Below, in pieces: positions 39,701 through 51,524 of a DNA stretch of 64,000 nt (the stretch's first letter is position 1; each line of letters starts with the position of its first letter). The notes beneath the pieces are model-generated. The model was given only the letters and a program-made list of their open reading frames with translations, was not told where the DNA came from and searched no databases. Made by a program: the position numbers and the translations under genes. The stretch lies in the NCBI RefSeq assembly GCF_026212465.1, contig NC_080060.1, positions 1,330,135-1,394,134 on the forward strand. The letters are read 5' to 3'. Source of the stretch: Amaranthus tricolor (lineage: Eukaryota; Streptophyta; Magnoliopsida; Caryophyllales; Amaranthaceae).

Positions 39701-42690
39701 CTTTTCGTAAGATTTGGGTTTTAATAATAAACTTATCTAACCAATTCATTTCATGTTGGTAGTACTTTTACTTACTATTACCTGTAACAGCAACCACTCT
39801 TATGAGTGTACTGGATATGTGATCAACATGTTATGAAACTTAACATATGGTACTTAGTACTGATGCTAACAAAATATAAAAGTTAGTTTATGATATATTG
39901 ATTATATTCAATTATATAAAATTTAATGTAGTTGTATATTATTAATATAATATCTATATGAGACAAAATATTCTGTTGAGAAAAGGAATGAACAAGTTGT
40001 GATTTTGATCATCAATGTCTTTGCAAGTATAAAACCTAATAACAGATACTATTGTACTAATTTTGCAAATTGATAACAAAAATAAACAAATAAGAGTATT
40101 AAATTTTATTTTGCAAGTTTTAGATAAATTCTTTGAAGGGTGTTTCTCACAAGTAATTGATACATAAAATGAAATTTATGGGCTAATAAACGTCTCATCC
40201 TTTGATTTTTATGTTTGACTTTCAATTAAGAATTTAAGGCCAAATGTTCATCTTAAATACTTGTCTTTTAAATTTTTTTTCTAAGAAGCTGTCATTAAAT
40301 TTAAATAATTTTTAAAAATAAATACAAATGTTATTATTTTTTTTATCTAAATTTAAATTCTTTTTCCCCAGATCCCTCCTACCAAACACTCATTAGATAA
40401 TATAGTACTTGTGATGGTAGATATATGATGCAGCTATATCTCTTCAGGTAGGGGTGGTTAAGTTTGGTTGGTTGGGTTTGGTCATTTATATTAATAGAGT
40501 CAACTTAAGGATTATTAGTGATCCAATAAATGAATTTTATTTTTATCAAAGCGATTGGTTAAATAATTTTTTCTCATCAAATGACATGTAGTATATACTA
40601 GAATCATAATTACAATTATATAGTAAACAGATAGTATAATAATTCAATGTTTCAATGAACCTGATCAAGAATTTATTGCAATTGTCATTCAGTCAACTAG
40701 TTTGTGTTGGTCAATGATTGTAATTAAGGTTAATTGCATAATTAAGAGGTGATTAAGTATGAGGGGTGCTGACGTTGAGGGATAAGGTGGGAGTTCAATT
40801 GGTCAAAATACATAAAAACAGAGTGGCAATTAAGTGAGCCAATTCAGTCTAAGCAAAAATATACCAATCAGGGGTGATATCATGTTAGCTCTCAGATAAG
40901 TGGCCAGTAAGAGGTGTTGTTTTCTGAGGAAAATTAAAGTAGCAGGGGGAGCCTTAAACCTGCACATGATCAGCTGATGCCATCACTGGGTTGCTCTCTT
41001 TCTCTCTCCTCCCTTTCTATCCATTTGGATCCTTGATGACGACAGCTTATTATAACTTTAGATATGAAGTGTATTTGTAGTCTCCCATTAAGTCTAAAGG
41101 TGTTCATTCAATTTAAATATTTTGAATCGGTTTAAAATTAGATTTAGATTACACATTATTTTTTACATATTTTTGAATTCATTTCAAGTTGGGTCAAGTC
41201 GAGTTCAGTTACAAGATCGGATGAATGTCGATTTATCGGGTTTGTATTGAACACTTCTATTTTAAGCCTTCTACTAGTACTTCTAGTATTATCTTATAAG
41301 AGAAATAAACATGTAGTTGAAATTAAAAAAAAATTATGTTATCAAAATACAATAAGTTACAAAGTAATTGGAATAACTTTAGATAGAAATTAATTAAATA
41401 TACAAATTGAAAGGAATAGAGAAATTAGTACTCTATTTGAATCAAAAATTTTCTCAATTTATTATTAGTTGTCTACTAGAGGTAGTTGATTTAATAAATT
41501 TTGTTTGATCAGATGATAATATTATTTATTTTTGTTCGGAGTTATAGTTGTACATACAAGTTATTAAGTATGTTTGATGAAGTTACTTATTAATTGTTAG
41601 TCGCTTAAACTAATAAGCATGTGTAATTCTCATATTTGCAGTTCTTGTAGTTCAGAGTTTAGACACTAGGCCTCTATTTAATTGGTAATAAATGAGACAA
41701 TTTAAGATCAATGTTCATTGTCAAGTAGTTGAGAGTAAAAAATGGCATGGGTCGAGTTTGAGTCGAATTCAGTTAAATTCAAATTCAGTCTTATTTTTTA
41801 TTAGATTTAAATTCAAACTCATTTTTAATTGAGTCTGAAAAATCCCATCTAGATCACTATAATGAAAACCCCCTCTAGATCACGCTAGTGGAATGTTGTT
41901 ATTGTTGATATAATAACAGTCACATTCAATATTTAAGGTGTATGTCAATACTATGTTTAAGTAGTAAAACTATATCTAGTCCTTTCTTGTTTGTGTTTAA
42001 TTAAATGAATTTTTGTGGGTACTAATAAAACTAAATTTCAAACTAACATTAATCATCTCTTCCTTTTTTATCATTATATTAGATCAAGTAGTTATGGAAT
42101 TGGAAGATGAACTGTTGTGGAGCCCATCATCAATATTCCAATCATCAAAACTCGATCAAGATTTCGATTCATCAGATGACTCAGAATTCAGCTATGTATC
42201 AGAGGTATTCAGAGCATCAAATTACCTTCCAGATGAAAATAATTTGTTTTTATTGTTAGAGAAACAAAGTTCAATTAGAGGCAATAAAAACAAGTCCAAA
42301 ACTTCTATTCTTGAAAGGAAGCTCATCTTTGACACCATCACCGAAATCCTCAATCGAAATCGACTACTTCCGCCATGGAAATCAGTATTAATATCAAATT
42401 CGGCTTCTGGAAGGCCGTCGTTGGATCAAATTTGGTCGGAATATCAAAAAATCCGGGAGCATGGACCGAGTGTGGACCTCATGGAGGTTATATGCAGGGT
42501 GTTGAAGAAGGATTTGGCCGGGGATTCGATGAATGAGTGGAGTGAATTCCCGATCGAGATGTCAGAGGCTGTTCTTGATATCGAAAGACTGATATTTAAG
42601 GATCTAATCGGAGAAACAATCCGAGATCTGTCGAATTTTGCTGGGAAAAGTATGGGTGTTCAAGCACATCGTAGGAAGTTAGTTTTTTAA
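36754..42690 (+). CDS. LONGIFOLIA/TRM-family protein with DUF3741-type motif and DUF4378
   Basis: Four exons: 36754-36921, 37034-38278, 39164-39389 and 42083-42690. All junctions are GT-AG and frame-compatible, giving 2247 nt and 748 aa. The family (LONGIFOLIA, TON1-recruiting-motif proteins) binds microtubules and TON1/PP2A partners to orient cortical arrays and control cell elongation. Seen here: N-terminal GGCMAGFFNLFDR (residues 23-35), HRETPRLSLDSR at about 105-116, and the diagnostic SPSVVARLMGLEPLP with VARLMGL at about 156-162. A long Ser/Arg/Pro-rich disordered region (about 340-425) follows, then a C-terminal DUF4378 domain (about 575-735) and the tail RRKLVF at the very end. Intron 2 contains a short palindromic MITE. 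Intron 3 is 2.7 kb. The exact subgroup (LNG or TRM21/22-like) is not resolved. Confidence 0.92.
38440..38590. mobile_element. Palindromic MITE in TRM intron 2
   Basis: The left end TTTGTGAGATACGGTCTCTG pairs with right-end sequence GACGGTCTCTCAAGAGACTA. The interior ATTAAACTTTAATGGAGTAG is shared with the copies at 20790, 45240 and 62095. Confidence 0.6.
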
Positions 42691-43637
42691 AAAAGTGCGG
42701 GAAATAAAAAAAGTATAAGAAGATTAGAAAATAATAGGGAAAGAACAGTTTTTGGCGCGCTTATTCTGTTTGTTTATCTTTCTCACCAGCATAAAATGGC
42801 CCTTAAACCCCACTTAATGTGTGTTTACTATTATTTTATACTTAAGTAGAGCACTAGAGTTTGTGATTATTAATAGTAAATTTTGGTTTTCTTTTTTAAT
42901 TTAAAATTTAAGTTTTTTGTTGGCCGTGTGTTTTTAACTTATTTAAAGAATTGTTGGATTTAGATTTACGAGAAATTTAACGATTATTGTTTTTTCTCTT
43001 ATAATAAGATTTCTATGATCATGATAAATTTTTCTCTAATAATGATAAAAAAAAAAAATTTACTAACAAACGCCCTAATTTTAAATATACAATAAAATAT
43101 TAGTTTAAGTTTTAAATTAAAAGTAGAATTAATTATATCATTTAACATAAAACATTAAATTTGAAATTAAACATGCGTTCAATTATATTATTATTGGTAT
43201 TGTTATTGTTATAGTTAAGTATTGCTTCCATTGTTCCCTTTTGATTTTCTCAATTATTTTTTATAATTTTTATAGCATGTATTCAAGGTTTACTTTTATA
43301 TATGCATTTTATGAAAAATATAAAATATAACAAAATTCTATATATCAAGAAAAATCTCACATATATATAGATATATTTTAATTTGTAGATATGCTTTAAG
43401 AATTACATATATAAGTTTCTCTCTTTAAAATAAATATTTTAAATTAGAAAATTTGGAATATCCAAGAAAAATAAAAAAGTATTTTTTTTATTTTATAATT
43501 TAATCTTTAACGAATGTTTTGCGGGTGTTTTTTATTCATTTTTTGCTCATAATATCACTAAAATAATGGAGTATTTAAAGATTTTTATTCTAAATTTTTG
43601 TTGCTCCGAAAAAATGAAAAATTTAGTAGTGCTAGCG
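42691..43637. other. 3' flank of the TRM gene and intergenic DNA
   Basis: AT-rich; no gene or clear repeat seen. Confidence 0.45.
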
Positions 43638-43924
43638 TGTCAAGAAACCAACTCAACGAAAAGCTTAAGTTGATGGTTGAGGACTCAGATATGTTACATA
43701 TTCTAACACGCCTCTTCACACGAGATTCCTTTCGGTTAGAAATGTAGATGCAACACAGGTCTTCCTTATATTTGGTGCTAAATTTTTCACTTTAAATGAG
43801 GGGTGATTGAGATTCGAGCCTGTGACCTCTTATCACACTGGCTTCTGATACCATGTTAAGAAACCAACTAAACCAAAAATTTAAGTTACAGTTAAAACCC
43901 CAAGACATCTTATATAATCCAAGA
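43638..43924 (-). mobile_element. TRIM element with 71-bp terminal repeats
   Basis: On the minus strand the element reads terminal repeat (43924-43854), primer site TGGTATCAGAAGCC (43853-43840) directly adjacent, a 130-bp interior with GGTCACAGGCTCGAATCTC, a purine run GTGTGAAGAGGCG, then the second terminal repeat (43708-43638). The second repeat starts TGTTAG and ends TGACA, giving the TG…CA termini of LTRs. The two repeats are clearly related but diverged. The primer site matches the initiator Met tRNA type used by plant LTR elements. There is no coding region. This is the best-preserved copy of the family in the window. Confidence 0.75.
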
Positions 43925-44614
43925 TAGTGGCTTAGGAGATTTTAATAATTGTGTTAAAGTAAAGCAAGTTAAGGATGATCATGTGAAGTGCATGTGGGGG
44001 GCTGAAAAAGGCAGAAGCTGCTGTCATGGGTTGTATGCAAATAATAAAACAGATGTGCAAGCTGCAAGCAAAAAAAAAATTATTTAAGCAAAAGCTGGCC
44101 CAAAAAAAAGGAGCAAAACTTGTGGGACCTTGTGGATTAGTGAGTGAGTGATAAGCTTTTTTTTTTCTTTTTTTATTTTGAGAACCAAAAATAAAAAATA
44201 CAAAAAGTTTGATGTATAAATTGAAATTCCATATGTTTTTTGTCTTTAAATAGAAGCTTTTTAATCATGATGACTTTAACAAATTATACATTTGACGTAA
44301 CTAGATCTCCTAAATCAATGGTATAAGCCAAAGAAATTACTATATTTTTTAATATATAAAAGGTTGAGAATCTCTACCGCTACAAGTAAGAAGAAATAGA
44401 AAATTAATCCGTCATTACTCGTGAAAATAGAAAAAACATTTAAACACAAACACATCTACCAATTAAACTATTAAATCCAAAAAAATGTAAGATTCTTGGT
44501 TATTAACTAAATCAATTCAGCTAAAATAAGATAAACTAAATAAACTTTAATTAATGAAAAACACAATTTAATTAAAATAAAACTCTCATACATAATATGT
44601 TATGGAATTTAATA
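43925..44614. other. Intergenic DNA, no gene seen
   Basis: AT-rich with several A and T runs. Confidence 0.45.
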
Positions 44615-44868
44615 ATTCTTCCGTTCTAAATTAGTTGTAACATTTGCTTTTTTACGTCGTTTAATGTACTAAGTCAATTCTTAATATCCCAAATTACGTA
44701 TAATAAAAAATTATAAAAATTATATATTAATAATCTTTGTTTTGAGACGAATCAAACAAGATCTCACTTGACTATATTTTAACTTATTAATTAAAACGTG
44801 AATTAAGAGTAATAAATGAATAGTGTAATAATCTCATATGTTGCAAGTAAAGTGGAACAAAGGAAGTA
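44615..44868. mobile_element. Stowaway-type MITE
   Basis: The left end ATTCTTCCGTTCTAAATTAG and right end AAGTGGAACAAAGGAAG are inverted relatives next to TA. The interior TTTGTTTTGAGACGAATCAA and CTTGACTATATTTTAACTTA match the copies at 12163 and 58990. Confidence 0.65.
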
Positions 44869-46833
44869 TAATCGACTATTTCAATAGCAAAAATAGGCCA
44901 TATAATATAATGTTCTAATTTAATTTCTCCATGGATAATTTTGATTGGTTGTAATATTTTTAAATTATTCCAATTTAAATTGTTTTATAGTATTATTATC
45001 ATGAAAAATGTTATTTATGAGTGTACTACTATTTGATTGTGAAAAGAATAATGGAATGGGTCTTAGGGGGGTCAAGCTTATAAGTTACATACCATGCTCA
45101 TAGTCACGCCACCAGCTGTGGATTTATTTAATTAGAAGGCATGGGCCCTCCTAATTTTGGCCTGCAATCACTCGTGCGCCCAAGCTTGAATCATCCATTA
45201 TAGGAGTATCAAACATTTTTGTGGTAGTTAATATTTGGGCCAGTATCCTGTGAAACCGTTTTTATAAGGGACGTTTCTCATACCTAATCTATTAAAACTT
45301 AATTAAAATAAAAGATAATAATAAGTTGATAAAATTAGTGATAGTGTCTTAAAGAGACCGTCTCTCACAAAAATTTTTGTTAATATTTTGAGTTTCTCGA
45401 TGAGACAATATTATAAAGAGTTTATATTCTTATCATTTGTATTAGTTGAATTATTTTTTTAATATAAACTGCTCGTCTTACAACAAACGCATCATACGAC
45501 ATTTTGAGTTTTTATGGAGTACTCTATTATATGTGGGATGGGTCCTAAGTTAAAAATTTGATTAGGATCGTCTCTAATTTAAAAGATGAATAAATTTTAT
45601 ATGAGACTGTCTTATTGTGAGATAAGTCCATACAATTAAAAATGGATGTTTTAACATAATTTGTTGTATGAGGTGGTGTCATTCTGAGAGTCCAATACAT
45701 GGATTAGGAAGTAGGTAGACCAACTAAGATGAACGTGGATAAAATAAACTCCTTGTTTTAAAATTTTCTCACTTAGAAATGGTATTTCTCAAGAGTTAAC
45801 TCACAATATTCATAGTGGTGTTTTAATTAATTAAAATGGACTATATAGCCCAATTCAAGACCGTGTCAATTGTCATAGTGTAACCGTCATAAATAAGACT
45901 TGCATTAAATGATTGCGGTTTTTTTTCCGAGACTCAATGAATTGTGAGTAAGCATGGGTTTTTTTAACACTTATAATTGAACCTAGATGTATCAGACCGA
46001 TAAATTTGAACTAAAATTTTATTTTTCAGACCATATAATTTTAGGTTTAGCTAGATTCGATCCAATGATCAAGAAATTGTTTTATATTAATAAAGGAATT
46101 GTTTTTGATTGATTTTTATGACTAATGTCGCTAACAACTTAAGATATGTAAGAATATGTAAGAAGTGCATGTATTTAATTCATCATTTTCCTAAAATCCC
46201 TTTTAAGTGAAAAGTAAATGATATTAAATGTTAACTCCTTCAAGAACGAACAATTAGCACTTTAATTAAAAAACAGTTGATTGAATTATTGAATAGTTGA
46301 AACATATTACACATTTTTTAATTTTGTGTGATAAATCATCAAACTTTGAAAAATATAAATGCAATTAGAAATTGTATGCCCATTATTTGTTGAATAATTG
46401 TCCATTGAAATTATTATATTATAATTTATAACATCACATTTCACGTGTTGATGAAAGAATGAATGAATAAGGAGAAATGAGAAACTTGAAAGTGATATTG
46501 CAACTTGATTATGTAGAAATGCTACTAATTAACAGTTAACTGTTTATTTCTCTTTTTTCTTTGTTTTTTTTAGAAAGAGAGTTTTATTTAATTATTTTCT
46601 TGTAACACGTACTTGGTACATTAATTAAATGAAACGAATGAATTACATTTTTAATTCACAAGTAATATCATGCATTTTAATTTATAAATATATAAATATA
46701 ATATAATTATCATAATGAAAGATTTCAACAAAATTTTATTAAAAAAGTGAGTTCATTAAATAACTTTGAACGATAATTAATTAAAATGGTATCTAAGTAA
46801 TATAACTAAGTTTGAATTTATTTTTAAATCTTA
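44869..46833. other. Intergenic DNA with palindromic MITE fragments
   Basis: No gene seen. A palindromic MITE lies at 45240-45380 and a further TGAGACTGTCTTATTGTGAG fragment at about 45604. Confidence 0.45.
45240..45380. mobile_element. Palindromic MITE of the GAGACCGTCTC family
   Basis: The left end CCTGTGAAACCGTTTTTATA pairs with the right end TAAAGAGACCGTCTCTCACA. The interior CTATTAAAACTTAATTAAAA matches the copies at 38440 and 62095. Confidence 0.55.
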
Positions 46834-47118
46834 CTCTCTTCAATTCAATTTATTTGTTCCATTTAGTTTGGGCATAAATATTAAGAAAAAGAGGGGACCA
46901 CCTAAAAATAGTAGACTTATGTGCAATATTAGGTGTTTTTAATATTAAGAATTGAAGGAGACCACCTTAAATAGTAAGCTCATGTGCAATATTGGGTATT
47001 TTTAATATTAAGAAAATAAAGGGACCACTTATAAATGTAGATCTTAAAATAGAAATAGGACAATATAGATGAATTACCCAAATAAGAAAATGAGACAACT
47101 AAACTGAATTTAAAGGAG
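46834..47118. mobile_element. Mariner-derived MITE with internal 65-70 bp tandem units
   Basis: TA lies at 46832-46833 and 47119-47120. The left end CTCTCTTCAATTCAATTTAT and right end ACTGAATTTAAAGGAG are inverted relatives. The interior has three successive units beginning ATATTAAGAA, each with GGGACCAC or GGAGACCAC; the first two also contain TGTGCAATATT. ATATTAAGAA also occurs near the left end of the neighbouring mariner element. 285 bp, non-coding. Confidence 0.65.
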
Positions 47119-47678
47119 TATTTTGTAAGTGATTCCAAACCATTTGAAAAGCTGATTTTTATGTAAAATGAAAAAACATGCAACATTTATCACTTTAATT
47201 GCAAAATGTCGATCAGATTAGGAGAAAGATCTAAATGATCTTAAAGAACCAATTCAACAGCTGAAGTTTCATGAATCATGATATGTTAAAGAACAAATAG
47301 GCTATGACTCCTCATATCTCGTATTAATCATTTAGCATTATTTTGAATTAAGAATTTTTCATATATGGGATGCAAAATACTTCCTCCGTTCTGATTTAAA
47401 TGCTACATTAGGTTTGGCACAAATATTAAGAATGCTGAACACCTACTTCATAGGCTACTGTTGAGTTTATAAGATTTGATGTTTTTGTTGTTGTTAATTT
47501 TAAAAGAAAAAGGAAAAATAGTTAAGATTAGGTAAATATTTTGCAGATTAATTTACATGTCAGTTTCATTTCCCCCCAAAAAATATTTTCCCACCCAAAT
47601 AATTCCCTCCAATATTACAAATTATCAGCAAAAGTTAAAATTTTTACACAAAAGTCAGCATTAACACATTTCATCTTC

Positions 47679-47687
47679 TATAAATAG
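47679..47687 (+). promoter_or_regulatory. Transposase TATA box
   Basis: TATAAATAG lies about 160 bp upstream of the transposase ATG at 47848 and inside the element, so the element carries its own promoter. Confidence 0.6.
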
Positions 47688-47847
47688 ATCAAATTCTTCT
47701 ATAGTCAGCATTAAAATTTTCAACACTTCTTCATTTCAATTTCTTCATCTGTTGTCCTCCCCTTTTAAAAAGTTCATAAGAATTTGGATCCAAACCTATT
47801 TCTTTCATCAACTCTACAAAACCAACAACAAGCAATCAAAACAACAA

Positions 47848-49407
47848 ATGGCTGAGGTTCAAATTCAAGAAGAGGAATTCATTAATCCTGATATTGAGGT
47901 ATTTATTTCTTTTTTTGAAAACCTTAATATAGATTGTGAATATGACATTTATAATGAGTACACAAGTGAGAATTATGGAAACATCGATGTCAGTTTGAGT
48001 TTGGAGGAACCCATAAGCCATGGTCAAACATTAACACATGAAGAAACAGAAACAGAAACATTAAGACAGCAACCAGTAGGTAGTAAGAGGGAACTACCAG
48101 TTGAGACCAGAAAGTTAATTGTACAACAGTTAACTAGTTTGTCCACAGAATCAGATAGACGTTTGCCACGGGGTACAATTAAAACAATTGCAATGCAACA
48201 TAACACATCTAGGTGGACAATATCAAGGCTGTGGGAATCAGCCAAAACATCAATGCAAAATGGCATTTTAATTGATGTTAATAGTAGAAAAAGGGGAAGA
48301 GTTGGTAGGAAACCAAAAGTTTTTGACATGAATTTGCTGAATGCTGTTCCGATTGAAAAGAGAACCACAATTAGAGCAATGGCCTCTGCATTAGGCATTG
48401 GTCATTCACAAGTTTATAGAATGATGAAATCCGATATTATTAGAGCACATACGAATTCTATTAAACCAAAACTTTCTCATGACCACAAAATGAGAAGAGT
48501 CAACTTCATTTTATCCCAAGTAATACCACCCACTGTAGACAACATACCAAAATTCTCACTTATGTATAATGTTGTGCACATAGATGAAAAATGGTTCTAC
48601 ATGAGTAGGGCAACACAAAGGTATTACTTATTTCCTTGGGAAGAGGAGGAACCATATAGATGTGTGCAAAATAAAAATTTCATAGGCAAAGTGATGTTTA
48701 TAGCAGCTATTGCAAGACCTCACATTAATGCTACAGGTGAAGTGTTGTGGGATGGGAAAATAGGAATTTTTCCGTTTACAGAAACTCATTATGCAGTGAG
48801 GAGGTCAGAAAACAGACCAGCGGGTACAGCAACATTACGAGCAATAACAAGAGTTACACGCGACATTCTACGAGACAAACTAATCACTGAAGTGCTACCA
48901 GCTATAAGATCAAAATGGCCAGCAAATGGGGTGAAAGATATATGGATTCAACAAGATAACGCCAAGCCACATATTTTAATAAATGATCATGCATTCAATG
49001 AAGAAGCAAAGAAAGACGGATTTAACATAAGACTTGTTTGTCAACCAGCCTCTAGTCCAGATATGAACATCTTGGACTTGGGATTGTTTAGTGCTTTGCA
49101 ATCAATTCAATTCAAGTCATTCCCCAAAGACCTCAATGATCTGATAAAGGCAGTCAATGATGCATATGACACTTTTGAACCAAAGCTTTTAAACTACACT
49201 TGGATACAGTATCAACTGTGCATGATAGAGGTACTAAAAGCTAAAGGCGGTAATAACTATAAGAATCCACACATTGGAAAACAAAGACTGGACAGGCTGG
49301 GTATGCTGCCCAGGCAATTAGAAATTCCACAAGAACTAATTGATGCAGCACGACAATTTTTATCTCATGGTATAATTAATCTCAATGATCTTCCGCAAGA
49401 TGATTGA
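47848..49407 (+). CDS. Mariner-like transposase, intact
   Basis: Single-exon 519-aa protein that would bind the element ends and catalyse cut-and-paste transposition in the nucleus. I start at ATG 47848 (ACAACAAATGGCT, a good plant start context). The frame is open further upstream, but the first codon there is TTG. Numbered from this start, helix-turn-helix regions lie at about 108-133 and 173-195 with a basic RKRGRVGRKPK block at 147-157. The catalytic triad is Asp246 in VVHIDEKWFY, Asp370 in WIQQDNAKPH and Asp410 in SPDMNILDLGLF. The 39 residues between the last two give the plant DD39D signature. No stop, frameshift or missing catalytic residue is seen, so the protein may be active. Confidence 0.95.
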   Translation: MAEVQIQEEEFINPDIEVFISFFENLNIDCEYDIYNEYTSENYGNIDVSLSLEEPISHGQTLTHEETETETLRQQPVGSKRELPVETRKLIVQQLTSLSTESDRRLPRGTIKTIAMQHNTSRWTISRLWESAKTSMQNGILIDVNSRKRGRVGRKPKVFDMNLLNAVPIEKRTTIRAMASALGIGHSQVYRMMKSDIIRAHTNSIKPKLSHDHKMRRVNFILSQVIPPTVDNIPKFSLMYNVVHIDEKWFYMSRATQRYYLFPWEEEEPYRCVQNKNFIGKVMFIAAIARPHINATGEVLWDGKIGIFPFTETHYAVRRSENRPAGTATLRAITRVTRDILRDKLITEVLPAIRSKWPANGVKDIWIQQDNAKPHILINDHAFNEEAKKDGFNIRLVCQPASSPDMNILDLGLFSALQSIQFKSFPKDLNDLIKAVNDAYDTFEPKLLNYTWIQYQLCMIEVLKAKGGNNYKNPHIGKQRLDRLGMLPRQLEIPQELIDAARQFLSHGIINLNDLPQDD

Positions 49408-49855
49408 AATTAATTATCAATATGTAGACATTTTGTAAAGAAAACAGTATGTATGACAACATTTTGTAAGTATACAATTATGCATACCTCTCCATTTAGT
49501 CATTGAGGTAGTTATGTCACAAAAAAAAACTAAGCAAGTTAAACATCATTCATCATTCCAATTTTCACTTGTGTACGTTTATTTAACTCTCAGATTTAAC
49601 GATTAATCATCATTTGAAATTGTGCAAATGTAGGTATCTCAGCCTCATCTTAGTGCTTGAACCGGCAATAAGACAAAACACATTAACCATGTGTTAATAT
49701 CTACTGCTCATGATTTAACTCTAAGGTGGCAATGAAACACACTACTATCTACACATTTCATCAAGCAAATAACAATCATCATTGAGACATTAACAAAAAA
49801 AACATTTTCAATAAATATAAACATCATGAATAATATCAAAAATAAGTTAGAATGC

Positions 49856-50110
49856 TCATGAGTTAAGACCACAAATTGTCGTCTTGCGTGGCCTCTTTTG
49901 CTTAGGTTGCACCTTATCGATTAATGCATAATCCTCCTCATCTGGTAAACCGTAGTACCAAGGTGGGGGTTCTTGATCAGGATCTTCAACACAATTTAAT
50001 TCCCAACATTTCAAATAATAATGATCGTACCACGAACCAAAGATATTATCGTATTTTTTACATTCTCTTTGGGATTCTAATGAGTCGCACGCTTTTTCCT
50101 TTGTGTCCAT
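49856..50110 (-). CDS. Small antisense ORF inside the mariner element, unknown function
   Basis: An 84-aa frame from ATG at 50110 to TGA at 49856, opposite in direction to the transposase. The composition is protein-like: Trp- and Tyr-rich GSWYDHYYLKCWELNC, acidic EDPDQEPPPWYYGLPDEEDY, then a basic tail KQKRPRKT that could serve nuclear import. I do not recognise the family. The frame stays open to another ATG at 50161; an exon start near CTTAAG/ATTATTAAG at about 50122 is also possible. About 1.5 kb upstream on the same strand is a TATA box with a pyrimidine-rich leader, so the ORF could be the second exon of a spliced gene whose intron contains the 190-bp repeats. This is inference. Confidence 0.45.
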   Translation of the reverse strand: MDTKEKACDSLESQRECKKYDNIFGSWYDHYYLKCWELNCVEDPDQEPPPWYYGLPDEEDYALIDKVQPKQKRPRKTTICGLNS

Positions 50111-50219
50111 CTTCTTAATAATCTTAAGTAGCAACAAAAACATAACAGAGGAAGTACACATAATAAAAATCTTATCATTAGTAATAGATCAAAGTTTAAA
50201 TCAAAGTTTAAAAAAACAA

Positions 50220-51274
50220 GATCATACAACATCATATTTCAAACCAGATCTGGTGAAGGACTAAAACCAGATCTTGATTTTGGGATTAAAAACAGCTCAA
50301 AAACATAATCAAAAAAATAACAAAATCAATATCATAAACGTATTACAAATAAACATTAAATAAAAAAAATAAGAGCAGATCAAAGTTTAAAAATATCAAA
50401 AAATGAACATGCAAGAGAATCATTAATCAAAACAGATCTCATCGACTGCTACAACCACATCATCGTTTTCGTAATTTAAAACAAACCAAAACCATAATCA
50501 AAAAAAAAAAACAGAATCAAAATCATAATCAAATTAAAATAAACATGAGAAAACAAAAAAAGAGATCAGATCCAACATTAAATAAATCGAAATAAGAACA
50601 ACATGCAACAATATCATAAATCAAACCAGATCTGATAAAGTACTAAAACTAGATCATGATTTTCGGATCAAATCATACCAGATGAAAGCAAAGAGTAAAA
50701 AGAACATGCAAGAGAATCATTAAAGAAACCAGATCTGATGAAGGACTAAAATAAGATCATGAATCTGGGATTAAATACAGCTTAAAGAAATAATCAAGAG
50801 AATAACAAAAACAAAATCATAAACGTATAAAAATAAACATGAAATAAAAAAAAACAGAGCAGATCTTAGTTTAAAAATATCAAAATAGACAGAACATGCA
50901 AGAGAATCATTAAAGAAACCAGATCTGATGAAGGACTAAAACAAGATCATGAATTTGGGATTAAATACAGCTGAAAGAAATAATCAAGAGAATAACAAAA
51001 ACAAAATCATAAACGTATAAAAATAAACATGAAATAAAAAAAAACAGAGCAGATCTTAGTTTAAAAATATCAAAATAGACAGAACATGCAAGAGAATCAT
51101 TAAAGAAACCAGATCTGATGAAGGACTAAAACAAGATCATGAATTTGGGATTAAATACAGCTGAAAGAAATAATCAAGAGAATAACAAAAACAAAATCAT
51201 AAACGTATAAACATACACATGAAATTAAAAAAAAAAAAAAAGCAGATCAAAGTTTTAAAAAAATCAAAATACGA
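50220..51274. repeat. 190-bp tandem repeats within the mariner element
   Basis: Three well-conserved units start CATGCAAGAGAATCATTAAA at 50705, 50895 and 51085, a period of 190 bp. Diverged relatives containing CAGATCT lie at about 50220-50700. Every unit contains CCAGATCTGATGAAGGACTA, and the better copies also end with GCAGATCTTAG. The second and third units are nearly identical, so the expansion is recent. Confidence 0.85.
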
Positions 51275-51524
51275 AGAATATGCAATAAGAATCAAGATTT
51301 TAGGATCAAAGCATACCAGATGACGATTAAAGCAAAGTGTATAAAGAATATACCAGAAGAAATAGAGAAATTTCGGAAAACCCAAATGTAAACCTTTAAT
51401 CAAATACAAAACCAAAGATCAGAAATAAAACCAGATATAATCCATCCTTTCGTAGTCAATAGTGAAAGAAAACCCAAATAATGAAATCAGAGACGGCAAA
51501 GAAATGAAAGAAAACCAAAGATCT

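Noticed and set aside
47752..47847. Extended N-terminus of the transposase
   Set aside because: The extension begins at TTG; the first ATG, in good context, is at 47848.
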